Assembly: GCA_001184205.1 (NCBI GenBank)
Contig: LBMP01000003.1
Location: 186,001 to 250,000 of the forward strand
Length of the DNA: 64,000 bases
Reading direction: 5' to 3'
Origin: Desulfocarbo indianensis
GTDB taxonomy: Bacteria > Desulfobacterota > Desulfarculia > Desulfarculales > Desulfarculaceae
In this document: positions 16,677-26,416 of the stretch, piece after piece
How positions within the stretch are numbered: position 1 is the stretch's first letter
Layout: each line of letters begins with the position of its first letter
Notes under the pieces: generated by a model
Told to the model about the DNA's origin: nothing
Seen by the model: only the letters and a program-made list of their open reading frames with translations
Database searches by the model: none
Made by a program: the position numbers and the translations under genes

Positions 16677-18752
16677 ATGAGATGCGTCAGTAGCGCCGTC
16701 CTGGTGGCGGCCGGATTCATGCTGGCTTTTTGGCTGGCATGCGGACCAGGGACCTCGGTCCAGGCGGCGGAGGAGAAAGCCGCCTCGACCGAGAGCGCCG
16801 CGGAGCAAGAAGAGAAAAAATCATCAACCAAGCTGGAAGACGTCTTGGTGCGCGGCAAGGGCGAAGCCTTCTCCGGCATCGAGGCCACCAGCGCCACGGT
16901 CTTGGACAACGCCGATGTAACCGACCGCATCTACGTCACGCCGCTGGACATGATGAAATTGTCTCCCGGCGTCAATATCGTCGAATTTCACCAGGGCGGA
17001 GTGCCGTCCGGTCTGCAAATGCGCGGTTTCCCGTGGGTGTCCCACTACACCGATGGCGCCGTCTATCTGGATGGAGTGACGCAGAATACCATACCGGATG
17101 GCGGCAGCACCAATGTGGTCATACCCCTGGAAGTGGAGCGCGTTGAAATAATAAAGGGCCCGTCTTCCGTTTTCTACGGCAACTATGCCAGCGCCGGGTC
17201 CCTTCACTTCCATACCTTTCAAGCCGGCGATTTCACCCGCCTGAAAATGCAGTATGGCAGCTTCAACACTCAGGACTTGGCGGGCGTGATGGCCCGCCGC
17301 GATGGCAACCTGGATCATGTGTATTCCGCTCAGGTTTATCACACCGATGGTTACCAGGATAACTCCAAGTGGGATAAACAGATCGGGGCCGGGCGTTGGA
17401 CCTACCACTGCGGGGACCGCCTGGACGCAAACTTTGGCCTGCGGGTATTCCACAGCACCTGGGACGCGCCGGGATACATACCGCAGCATATGTATAACTC
17501 CAACCCATCCAGCGCCGTCTCGGACGTCAATGGTGGATGGAGTGATCGCGAAGAAGCCAGAGCTAATCTCCTTTACAAGCTTACCGACACTTCCAATCTC
17601 AAATTTTCCGCCTGGGGCGCCCAGCAAGAGTTTCAACGCTATTACCAGGGCTCGTTATCAGCGGGTCTGCAACCCGGAACCGACTATGGTTCCACCTGGC
17701 GCTGGGACAGAGAGGCGTTCGGCACGGGACTGTCGTACAGCTTCCAAGGAAAGGTCTTTTCGCGAGAGACCAAATTCGACCTGGGCGTTGAATGGATGTA
17801 CGAAGAATACGATTGGAAGGAATGGAACCTGGTGGTCGGCAGGGGCAGAACCGCTGGCGACGCCACCTCAAGCCGCATAGACACCCGCTATTGCATATCG
17901 CTGTATGGCGAGCTTGACTATCAAATCCTCACTCCCTTGCGTCTGGTGCTGGGCAGCCGCTTCGACTCCTTCCAGGGCACCCTCGAAAACCGTCTTGAGT
18001 CCAAGACCATTGACCGCGATGGCCCGGATATTTACAGCCCCAAGGCCGGTTTGGTGTTCAACCCGATCAAGGGCGTCGAACTGTTCGCCAATTACGGCAA
18101 GGGTTTCGCCCTGCCGGAACCCATGGATTTTTACGAACGGCAATATCTGGACCCGGCCATACGAACCCAGTATGAGACGGGCGTGCGCTTCGAACCCAAT
18201 ACGTGGAGCAGATTCTCCTTGACCCTCTGGAGCATGGATACCACCGACGATTTTCAGCCAAACCCCGTAAACCCCAACCAAGTCGAGAACGCCGGCGAGA
18301 CCAGGCGACAAGGCATAGAGGCCGATGCCCACTTCACCCTGTGGAAGCATTTAAAGCTGCGCCTGGACTATGCGTACACGGATACGGAATACCTGAGCTA
18401 TGTCGGCGGGGACGGTCAATCGTATGACGGCAACGAATTGACCTATGTGCCGCATAACATCTTCAACGCCGAAATTGGCTGGCACCAAACCCAAGGCTGG
18501 GGAGGCAGGCTTACCTACCGTTACGTCACCGACTACTTCATCGACTCCGCCAACACCATGAAGGGTGACGCTTACGGCACGGTAAGCGCCCAGGCGTCTT
18601 ATCGTTTCAACAAACAATACAAGCTGGCCCTGGATGTAATCAACCTGTTCGACCGGGAATACGCCGATTATGTCGGCTCTAGCAATGGTGAAAAAATCTA
18701 TTCTCCGGGCAATCCGCTCTCTGTTTATCTCACCTTCACCATCGACTGGTGA
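16677..18752 (+). CDS. TonB-dependent outer membrane receptor
   Basis: 691 residues. A signal peptide (~1-31, VLVAAGFMLAFWLACGPGTSVQA) is followed by a charged linker, a TonB-box-like LEDVLVRG (~58), the plug with MRGFPW and VERVEIIKGPSSVFYGN, and a beta-barrel that ends LSVYLTFTIDW. Start ATG 16677 sits 8 nt after AAGGAG; a closer ATG at 16670 is out of frame. The next gene, 17 nt downstream, encodes a DUF4198 protein, a pairing seen in nickel/cobalt uptake loci, so a metal or metal-chelate substrate is likely but not proven. The folded leader RNA suggests control at the transcript level. Confidence 0.9.
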   Translation: MRCVSSAVLVAAGFMLAFWLACGPGTSVQAAEEKAASTESAAEQEEKKSSTKLEDVLVRGKGEAFSGIEATSATVLDNADVTDRIYVTPLDMMKLSPGVNIVEFHQGGVPSGLQMRGFPWVSHYTDGAVYLDGVTQNTIPDGGSTNVVIPLEVERVEIIKGPSSVFYGNYASAGSLHFHTFQAGDFTRLKMQYGSFNTQDLAGVMARRDGNLDHVYSAQVYHTDGYQDNSKWDKQIGAGRWTYHCGDRLDANFGLRVFHSTWDAPGYIPQHMYNSNPSSAVSDVNGGWSDREEARANLLYKLTDTSNLKFSAWGAQQEFQRYYQGSLSAGLQPGTDYGSTWRWDREAFGTGLSYSFQGKVFSRETKFDLGVEWMYEEYDWKEWNLVVGRGRTAGDATSSRIDTRYCISLYGELDYQILTPLRLVLGSRFDSFQGTLENRLESKTIDRDGPDIYSPKAGLVFNPIKGVELFANYGKGFALPEPMDFYERQYLDPAIRTQYETGVRFEPNTWSRFSLTLWSMDTTDDFQPNPVNPNQVENAGETRRQGIEADAHFTLWKHLKLRLDYAYTDTEYLSYVGGDGQSYDGNELTYVPHNIFNAEIGWHQTQGWGGRLTYRYVTDYFIDSANTMKGDAYGTVSAQASYRFNKQYKLALDVINLFDREYADYVGSSNGEKIYSPGNPLSVYLTFTIDW

Positions 18753-18769
18753 AAAAAAGGAGTATCGAA

Positions 18770-19531
18770 ATGTGGGGAAAAAAGTTTGTGGTGCTGTGTA
18801 TGACCCTTATTATGGCTCTTTTCGCCTCGGCGGCTATCGCCCATGACATGTGGGTGTTGCCGGACAAACCCATGGTCGGCAAACCGCTGCGCTTGTTGAT
18901 CGGCTATGGACATAAATTACCCATAGACGAACCCATGGACCTGGCGGCTTTGTCTCCCACCTATGTTCAAGGCCCCCAGGGAAAGGTGGATTTCAAGCCT
19001 GGGTCCCAGCAGGATTTGACAAGCGCGACGCCGCTGGGCAAGGGCACCTATCTGGTGGTGAGCGGAAGCAAGGCGCAGTTTTGGTGCGTATTGCCCGACG
19101 GCTGGAAAAAGGGCTCCAAAAAGGAATACCCCGAGGCCCGCAGCTGCCATCGCTCGGTCAAATTCGCCAAGGCGGTGGTCAACCTGGGCGGGGCCAAGGG
19201 CGACGTGAGCAAGCCCGTGGGACAGGAACTGGAAATCGTGCCGCTGGCCAATCCCGCCACGGTCAAAAGCGGTGGTTATCTGCCCTTGCAGGTGCTTTTC
19301 CAGGGCAAGCCCTTGTTGGGGGCGGAGGTGTACGCTTCCTTCGTGGGTTTCACCGACGATGGAACCGGTTACGCCTTCATGAATCACACCGACAAGAGCG
19401 GCAAGGTCCGGCTGAAGGCCTGGCATCCCGGACAATGGCTGGTGGTGACCAGGCGCGAGGTTCCTTGCGCCGACCCCAAGGAATGCGACTCCCAGTATTA
19501 CAGCGCGGCGCTGGCCATTGAGATCAAGTAG
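18770..19531 (+). CDS. DUF4198 periplasmic protein (NikK-like)
   Basis: 253 residues with a signal peptide (~1-26, ending ASAAIAHD), so the mature protein starts near His-Asp. It has the DUF4198 layout: HDMWVLPDKP at the mature N-terminus, then an Ig-like C-terminal part with GTGYAFMNHTDKSGKVR and WLVVTRREVPC. Family members accompany nickel/cobalt ECF transporters or TonB receptors and are thought to handle metal in the periplasm. A GTG overlapping the receptor stop (18749) could add seven residues, but AAAGGAG at 18756-18762 favours ATG 18770. It forms an operon with the TonB receptor. Confidence 0.85.
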   Translation: MWGKKFVVLCMTLIMALFASAAIAHDMWVLPDKPMVGKPLRLLIGYGHKLPIDEPMDLAALSPTYVQGPQGKVDFKPGSQQDLTSATPLGKGTYLVVSGSKAQFWCVLPDGWKKGSKKEYPEARSCHRSVKFAKAVVNLGGAKGDVSKPVGQELEIVPLANPATVKSGGYLPLQVLFQGKPLLGAEVYASFVGFTDDGTGYAFMNHTDKSGKVRLKAWHPGQWLVVTRREVPCADPKECDSQYYSAALAIEIK

Positions 19532-19948
19532 ATCGCTAGGCTTGATTAACTAGGAGGTTGTTCACTTTTTGCCGGTCCTGAAACTGGCGGATTGTAAGCA
19601 AGGGCGGCGTGGGGGCTCTGGGCTGGCGGTAAGGTTCAGCCGGGCTTCCCGCCGCCCTTTTCTTTGGCGGGAGGTTGGCCGGGCCCTTTCAGAGGTTCAT
19701 CCTTTGCTGCTGGTCTGAAATTATTTACTCGTTACAATTAGCCGGTCTATAGCTTAAACCGGCCATCGACAAAGGGTGTTTTGTGAATCATGAAGTTAAA
19801 TTTTTTTGTGACCTCGGTCTCCGGCCGGTTTAAGCTTGTTTTCTCTTAGGCGGCGCGATCCGCTTCTATATGGGTTAACGCCAATCCAGGTTTTCTATTA
19901 CTCACCCGCGCCCCATGGGGCCGAAGCCATGAGAAGGCGCGGCGTTTG
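19532..19948. other. Convergent intergenic region
   Basis: About 415 bases between the DUF4198 gene (plus) and the acyl-CoA synthetase gene (minus), which converge. It contains the terminator at 19602-19661. The remaining AT-richer part (19700-19870) shows no gene or clear site. Confidence 0.5.
19602..19661 (+). terminator. Terminator of the TonB/DUF4198 operon
   Basis: GGGCGGCG (19602-19609) pairs with CGCCGCCC (19650-19657), enclosing a second stem GGCTG/CAGCC, followed by TTTTCTTT. Confidence 0.65.
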
Positions 19949-21508
<1,560 letters not shown>

Positions 21509-21561
21509 TTCTTCCTCGTGATAAGCTCGGCGCAATTGAATTGAATATGGGGTAGCGGCGC

Positions 21562-22698
21562 TCACAACCTGCGGGCGATGGTGATCTTCTCCGCTTCCTT
21601 GGCGCCTTCGTAGATTTCCAGGATCTTGGCGTGGCGGTAAAAACGCTGGATGTCGTATTCGTCGATGTAGCCGTAGCCGCCGTGCATCTGCAGGGACTTG
21701 TCCGCCGCCCACACCGCGCTCTCGGCGGCGAAGTACTTGGCCATGGCGTTCATCTTGGGGTCGGTCTTGCCCTGGTCCACCAGCCAGGCCGCCTTGTGGC
21801 AGGCCAGGCGGGAAAGCTCGATGCGCGTGGCCATCTCGGCCAGTTGGAACTGCAGACCCTGGTTCTCGATCAAGGGACGGCCGAAGGTCTGGCGCTCGCG
21901 GGTGTAGCGCAAGGCCAAATCCAGGGCGCCCTGGGCCAAGCCCACGCCCTCGGCGGCCACCGAGGTGCGGGTCACGTCGAAGAAATGCATGAGGTAGTGA
22001 AAGCCCTTGCCGGGCTCGCCCACCAGGTTGGCGCGGGGCACCCGCACCTGCTCAAAGCTGACTTCGGCGGTGTCGCTGGCCCGTATGCCCATCTTGCCGT
22101 GGATCTTGCTGGCGGTGATGCCCGGCCGGTCGGCCTCCACCAGAACGATGCTGTGACGGGAATGACGGCCGGCCGCCTCGGGTTCGGTGATGCAGAACAC
22201 CAGGAAGAAATCGCAGATGGTGCCGTTGGTGATGAACATCTTGTTGCCGGTGATGACCAGCTCGTCGCCCTCGCTCACCGCCTTGGTGCGGGAGGCGGCC
22301 ACGTCGGTGCCGGCGTCGGGCTCGGTGAAAGCCCCGGCCGAACACATTTCGCCGCTGACCAAGGGGGGCAGCCAGCGCTGTTTCTGCTCCTCGCTGCCGT
22401 TGAAGAGGATAAGCTGGGCCCCGAAACAGCGGGCCTCGATGCACTGGCCGATGCCCAAGTCCACTCGGCACAATTCCTCGGTGATGAGCGCCTGCTCCAA
22501 AAAACCATAGCCGGGCCCGCCGTACTCTTCCGGGATAATGGGCGCCACCAGGCCCACCTCGGCCGCCTTGGCGCAGACCTCGGCCGGGTATTTCTCCTCG
22601 CGGTCGTATTCGGCGGCGATGGGCGCTATCTCGTTTTGGGCGAACCGGCGGGCGGTGTCCCGTATCAGGCGCTGCTCTTCGCTGAGCTCGAACTCCAT
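21562..22698 (-). CDS. Acyl-CoA dehydrogenase
   Basis: 378 residues, the usual family length. FAD and substrate motifs include AFTEPDAGTDVAASRTKA, the FITNG region and GYGYIDEYDIQRFYRHAKILEIYEGA, in which E364 is at the position of the catalytic base. It oxidises an acyl-CoA to the trans-2-enoyl-CoA and passes electrons to ETF. Start ATG 22698 (MEFELSEEQ) follows GGGAGGAA directly, better than the in-frame ATG five codons earlier. First gene of the operon with the acyl-CoA synthetase. Confidence 0.93.
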   Translation of the reverse strand: MEFELSEEQRLIRDTARRFAQNEIAPIAAEYDREEKYPAEVCAKAAEVGLVAPIIPEEYGGPGYGFLEQALITEELCRVDLGIGQCIEARCFGAQLILFNGSEEQKQRWLPPLVSGEMCSAGAFTEPDAGTDVAASRTKAVSEGDELVITGNKMFITNGTICDFFLVFCITEPEAAGRHSRHSIVLVEADRPGITASKIHGKMGIRASDTAEVSFEQVRVPRANLVGEPGKGFHYLMHFFDVTRTSVAAEGVGLAQGALDLALRYTRERQTFGRPLIENQGLQFQLAEMATRIELSRLACHKAAWLVDQGKTDPKMNAMAKYFAAESAVWAADKSLQMHGGYGYIDEYDIQRFYRHAKILEIYEGAKEAEKITIARRL

Positions 22699-23164
22699 AT
22701 GTTCCTCCCTCATATTTTCCGCTCGCGGCGCTGACCTTGGCCGCGGCGAAGGCTAATAACCGACGGGTAATAAGCAAGCCACATGCCATTGCCCGTCCGT
22801 TAGGTAATCGATTGATTTTGCGTATAGTTTAAGTGGCATCCCCGGGTGAGGTTCCGTGGTGATATCGTGTAAAAAGGTAACAACATGCCGCCCCGCCCGT
22901 CATCTCCCCATATATCTAGCTTTATTTATTGATTTTTATATGAACGCGCCTCAATGTTACGAAAGGTTGCCAAGATTGGAAAGTGTAAGAATTGGTTACA
23001 CTGTACCATATCAAAGCAGGCGCTGAATAGTGGCGTGATTCTGGGCAATGATAGCCCAGAGACCATGGGTTTAGGGACGGCCATAGAGCCCGGGCGTCTG
23101 TTTTGCCCGGGGCCAGCTCGTTTGCCGCCAAGGGAGGCTCTGCTTGCTGCCAAGCCCTACGCTA
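22699..23164. other. Intergenic, AT-richer region
   Basis: About 465 bases between the acyl-CoA dehydrogenase start and the adenine deaminase stop, both genes on minus. Segment 22800-23040 is clearly AT-richer than its surroundings and should hold the promoter of the acyl-CoA operon. A short plus-strand frame here has no family likeness and no ribosome-binding site. Confidence 0.45.
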
Positions 23165-24850
23165 TCAGGGGAAGATTATCTCGCCCCGACGCACGTCGTA
23201 GACGCCTTCATAGGTCAGGCGCAGCGACAGCACCGAGGTGAAGGTGAGGAAGCCAAAGGGCCACATGGGATAATCCAGGCCGCAGCCCAGGTCCCAAAGC
23301 GCTTGATGCAGGTGGCGCATTTCCCGGGCCACCTGCTCCACACTCCCCACCGAGCAGATACCGCCCAAGGCCAGGGGAACCCTGGCCCGCATCTGCCCGC
23401 CCTGCACCAGCGCCACGCCGCCGCCCATGGCCAGCACCTCCGCCGCGGCCTGGCTCATGTCCGCCGGGTTTTGCCCGCCCACCAGGAGGCTATGGATCTC
23501 ATGGGCCACGCTGGAGGCCAGGCCGCCCAGGCCGGGGCAGAAGCCTTTTACCAGGCCCTGACCGCGCCTCTTGCCGTCGCGGCTGAGTATGGTGAGCGCC
23601 ATCACCTCGCCCTGGGGCTGGTAATAGCCCTCCGCCGCGGGAACCGCCAGGTCTTCGCGCTGGGTCACGGTTTGGTTCACGATGCTTATCACCGGAACCA
23701 GCTCGCTACGGGCCGCCTTTTTTATGCGGAAGATATCCGGGCCGGGAGGGGTCATGGTGAAGGGCCGCGCGCCCAGACCGGGGGCGGCCGGGCCGATCAC
23801 CGGCTCCACCAATTGGCCGTCCTGGGCCACCACCCTGCCCTTGGCCAGCACCAGCCGCGGCGTGGGCTTTTCCAGGGAGGAAACCACCTGCATATGCGCC
23901 AGGCGGCCCGGAGCGATGGCCCCCAGCAGATCGTCCAGCCGGAAATATCGGGCCGGGTTGATGGTGGCCATCTGCACCGCCCGGATGGGGTCTATGCCGT
24001 GTTCCACGGCCTGGGCCACCACCCAGTCCATGTTGCCCCGCTCCAGCAGATGCTCGGGAAACATGCCGTCGGAAATGAGCATGAGCCGGCTGCTGTCAAA
24101 GGCCTGCAAGAGCCTGACGGCCTCGGCGGTGCGCGGCAGCTCGGTTCTTATGGACCCGTGGCGGATCATGGTGGCATAGCCCAGGCGCACCCGGTTGATC
24201 ACGTCGTCGGCGGTCAGGGATTCATGGCAGGAGGTCACGCCGTTACTGGCCAGCAAATTGAGCTTGGCCGGATTGCAGCCCGTGGTGTGGCCTTCCACCA
24301 ATAGCCCCAGGCGTTTGGCCGTGGCCAGCCGCCGGCTCATGGCGTGGTCCCCCCTGAGCAGCCGGATGTAGGGACTGAATTCGCTCAGGGAAACCACGTT
24401 GTTATAGGTTGCGGCCAGCTCGATGTCCTGGTCGGACCAAAGCTCGCGGCCCTCCACCTGGGGGTACGGCGGCGAAGCCGAGGGCACCCCGGTGAAAACG
24501 CTGGTCAGGGAGTCATCGAAAGCCTGCATGAACGACAAAAACGCCTCGGCTCCCAGGGCGTTGGCCAGATCGTGGCCGTCGTTGAAAAAGCCGGTGGTGC
24601 CGGTTATGGCCACCTGATTGGCGTAGGCATGGGGATTGTAAAAAAGATCGCCATGGGTGTGGGCGTCGAAATAGCCGGGCAATAAATAATCGCCCTCCAC
24701 GTCCAGGACGGCGGCGCCGCCCATATCAAACGATTCCGCTTCCCCCACGTACACGATTTTTCCGCCGGCGATCGCCACCAGGTGCGGCAAGACCTCGCCC
24801 GTAAACACATTGAGTACACGACCGTTGACCAGGCACAGTTCGGCTTGCAT
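23165..24850 (-). CDS. ade: Adenine deaminase
   Basis: 561 residues, amidohydrolase superfamily. It converts adenine to hypoxanthine and ammonia in purine salvage. Metal and active-site signatures of the Ade family are visible: LPGYFDAHTHGDLFYNP, LLVEGHTTGCNPA, SCHESLTADDVINRV, LMLISDGMFPEHLLERG and QMATINPARYF. The C-terminal domain carries LSRDGKRRGQGLVKGF and the SVAHEIHSLLVGGQNPADM region. Length is normal for the family (about 540-600). No linked purine genes; it is divergent from a decayed fragment at 24921. Confidence 0.92.
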   Translation of the reverse strand: MQAELCLVNGRVLNVFTGEVLPHLVAIAGGKIVYVGEAESFDMGGAAVLDVEGDYLLPGYFDAHTHGDLFYNPHAYANQVAITGTTGFFNDGHDLANALGAEAFLSFMQAFDDSLTSVFTGVPSASPPYPQVEGRELWSDQDIELAATYNNVVSLSEFSPYIRLLRGDHAMSRRLATAKRLGLLVEGHTTGCNPAKLNLLASNGVTSCHESLTADDVINRVRLGYATMIRHGSIRTELPRTAEAVRLLQAFDSSRLMLISDGMFPEHLLERGNMDWVVAQAVEHGIDPIRAVQMATINPARYFRLDDLLGAIAPGRLAHMQVVSSLEKPTPRLVLAKGRVVAQDGQLVEPVIGPAAPGLGARPFTMTPPGPDIFRIKKAARSELVPVISIVNQTVTQREDLAVPAAEGYYQPQGEVMALTILSRDGKRRGQGLVKGFCPGLGGLASSVAHEIHSLLVGGQNPADMSQAAAEVLAMGGGVALVQGGQMRARVPLALGGICSVGSVEQVAREMRHLHQALWDLGCGLDYPMWPFGFLTFTSVLSLRLTYEGVYDVRRGEIIFP

Positions 24851-24920
24851 TGTTCGAGGCTCCTCCAGATGATCGTGTTGCCAACGCGACCTACCATGCC
24901 ATCAATGGCCGGCCTTGTCC

Positions 24921-25343
24921 ATGGTCTCCGTGGGCAAACAGGCGGCTGGCAGGCTTTACGAAATAGCAGGAAAGCTTAACGCCGCCGGCGCGGCGGCTTA
25001 TTTGTCAGACGTCAAGGTTTTGGACGCCTACGGCCTTGCCAGCCTATATCCTTTGCGATGCAGAAAGAGCCCCGGCGGGTATACGGCCAAGGACCTTGAC
25101 GCCTGGAGCCGCGAACACAAGGCCCCCATAGCCATTTTGCAGACGGAGTGGGCTGACATAGCGCGGGTGATACCGGAGAATTGGAGCAAGGTGGCCGAGT
25201 GGCAGATACCGCATAATGTCGTTTTCGGGGACACGACCGTGGCTTTTTTCGCCACCGGGCCCCTGGAGCCGGCGACTATCAAGCGATATCTGACCGAATT
25301 CCAAAAAACCGCGCCCCCCAAACTGAGATTGGACTTATTCTAG
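24921..25343 (+). pseudogene. Orphan C-terminal fragment, probably of a GT-C/ArnT-type membrane glycosyltransferase
   Basis: 140 residues without membrane segments. AAYLSDVKVLDAYGLAS resembles the extracytoplasmic tail of polytopic PMT/ArnT-like glycosyltransferases, which often end with a soluble stretch of this kind, and PHNVVFGDTTVAFFA fits the tail too. The upstream membrane part is absent: adenine deaminase occupies the opposite strand within 75 nt. I therefore read it as the remnant of a truncated gene. A short standalone protein cannot be excluded. Confidence 0.45.
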
Positions 25344-25385
25344 CGTCCCGCCCAAGCGGGCCGCGCTGGGGCGGCGCACAAGAAT

Positions 25386-25422
25386 CCGGCCTGGCGATGC
25401 CAAACGCATAACCAGGCCGGTT
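25386..25422. terminator. Bidirectional terminator
   Basis: CCGGCCTGG (25386-25394) and CCAGGCCGG (25412-25420) form a 9-bp perfect stem between the convergent fragment at 24921 and the DsrE-like cluster. Only short T-runs flank it. Confidence 0.5.
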
Positions 25423-25474
25423 CGATTATATAATCAGGCCGCCTATTGGCAGGCGCGGCGGCCGCTATGCCGGG

Positions 25475-25645
25475 CTACCACCAGCTGACCACCTCGTCAT
25501 GGGCAAACACCTCGGCCACCAGCTTGTCGTAGTCGGTGTTTTCGTACAGGTTCCAGCGAGTGGCTTTTTTCCCCTCGCTCAGGGCTTTGATCAAAAACTC
25601 GGTGCTATCACTGGGCTCGGTTTTAACAATGTTCAAAAGCTTCAT
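25475..25645 (-). CDS. Small protein (56 aa) in the DsrE-like cluster
   Basis: The frame runs from ATG 25645 (GGAGAG upstream) to TAG at 25475. The peptide begins MKLLNIVKTEPSDSTEFLI and ends DEVVSWW. It starts 12 nt after the stop of the preceding DsrE-like gene, so it is the third gene of that operon. The size and last position recall DsrH/TusB, the third subunit of DsrEFH/TusBCD sulfur-relay complexes, but sequence similarity is not evident to me and there is no Cys. Function unknown. Confidence 0.65.
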   Translation of the reverse strand: MKLLNIVKTEPSDSTEFLIKALSEGKKATRWNLYENTDYDKLVAEVFAHDEVVSWW

Positions 25646-25657
25646 GCTCGATCTCTC

Positions 25658-25969
25658 CTAAAACGGAACCACCAGCTGGTACTCTTTTATCTTGGCGACC
25701 ATATCTTCCAGGGTTATGTACTTAAAAAAACCCCATTTGTCCACATTGGCCTGGACATTGGTATACAGCTCGCCCTCAAGGTCGTCCAGAATTTCCAGGT
25801 TTTCCAGGAAGTTATCATCAACCTTGCCGGGCGGCAGACAGACCTCGGCGTCTATGAAAAACGTGGCCACCCACTTGTTCTCCACCAGCATCCCCAGGCT
25901 GGACCGGATGCCTTCCCAGGAGCTATCGGGGTTATTTACTAAAAAGGCCACCTTTTCGATATTTTCCAT
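25658..25969 (-). CDS. DsrE-like small protein
   Basis: 103 residues. VAFLVNNPDSSWEGIRSSLG at the N-terminus fits the start of a DsrE/DsrF fold (beta strand, then helix). One Cys (FIDAEVCLPPG) lies near residue 44; the canonical active Cys of DsrE is not clearly placed. AGGAGG precedes ATG 25969. Middle gene of a three-gene operon. Likely a subunit of a TusBCD-like sulfur-handling complex; the assignment rests on fold-like pattern and context. Confidence 0.6.
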   Translation of the reverse strand: MENIEKVAFLVNNPDSSWEGIRSSLGMLVENKWVATFFIDAEVCLPPGKVDDNFLENLEILDDLEGELYTNVQANVDKWGFFKYITLEDMVAKIKEYQLVVPF

Positions 25970-25981
25970 GCTGCATACCTC

Positions 25982-26287
25982 CTAGAGCACCAGATAGCGG
26001 TCCGCGTCTTCGATCATCATGCCGTGGCGGGCCTGGGTGGCGAAATCCTTGTCCGCTATCACCGGTATCGGCTTTTGCAAATTAAATCTTTCAAAGCCGA
26101 CGTTACACAAGCTCACCTGAGCCTGGCCTTCCAGCTCCTCGAATCCCTCTTGTTTGGTCAGCAGCACGCCGCGGTTGGTGAGGAATACGATAACCTCAAT
26201 GCCGACCTTCTTGGCGGCCTTGCTTATGCCCACCAGGTGCCCCAGGTGCTTGTCCGACGTCACAAAAATCCCCAGCTTTTCGGCCAT
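25982..26287 (-). CDS. DsrE/DsrF-family protein
   Basis: 101 residues. LGIFVTSDKHLGHLVGISKAAKKVG and VIVFLTNRGVLLT match the Rossmann-like DsrE/DsrF fold. A Cys occurs in VSLCNVGFERF. The start is ATG 26287 with AAGGAGG 10 nt upstream; the frame could begin earlier at 26314, but that start lacks a ribosome-binding site. First gene of the cluster. DsrE-type proteins carry persulfide sulfur in sulfur oxidisers and sulfate reducers; the role here is inferred. Confidence 0.7.
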   Translation of the reverse strand: MAEKLGIFVTSDKHLGHLVGISKAAKKVGIEVIVFLTNRGVLLTKQEGFEELEGQAQVSLCNVGFERFNLQKPIPVIADKDFATQARHGMMIEDADRYLVL

Positions 26288-26416
26288 TGAAGCCGTAACC
26301 TCCTTGCTGAGCAAATAGTTAGCTAACCGTGCGGGTAGGCTAGGCGCCCTGCTCTAAGCCAAGCCTATTAGATATGGTAGTAACTCTAATGCATATCCTA
26401 GTTTTTTACAAGGGTA

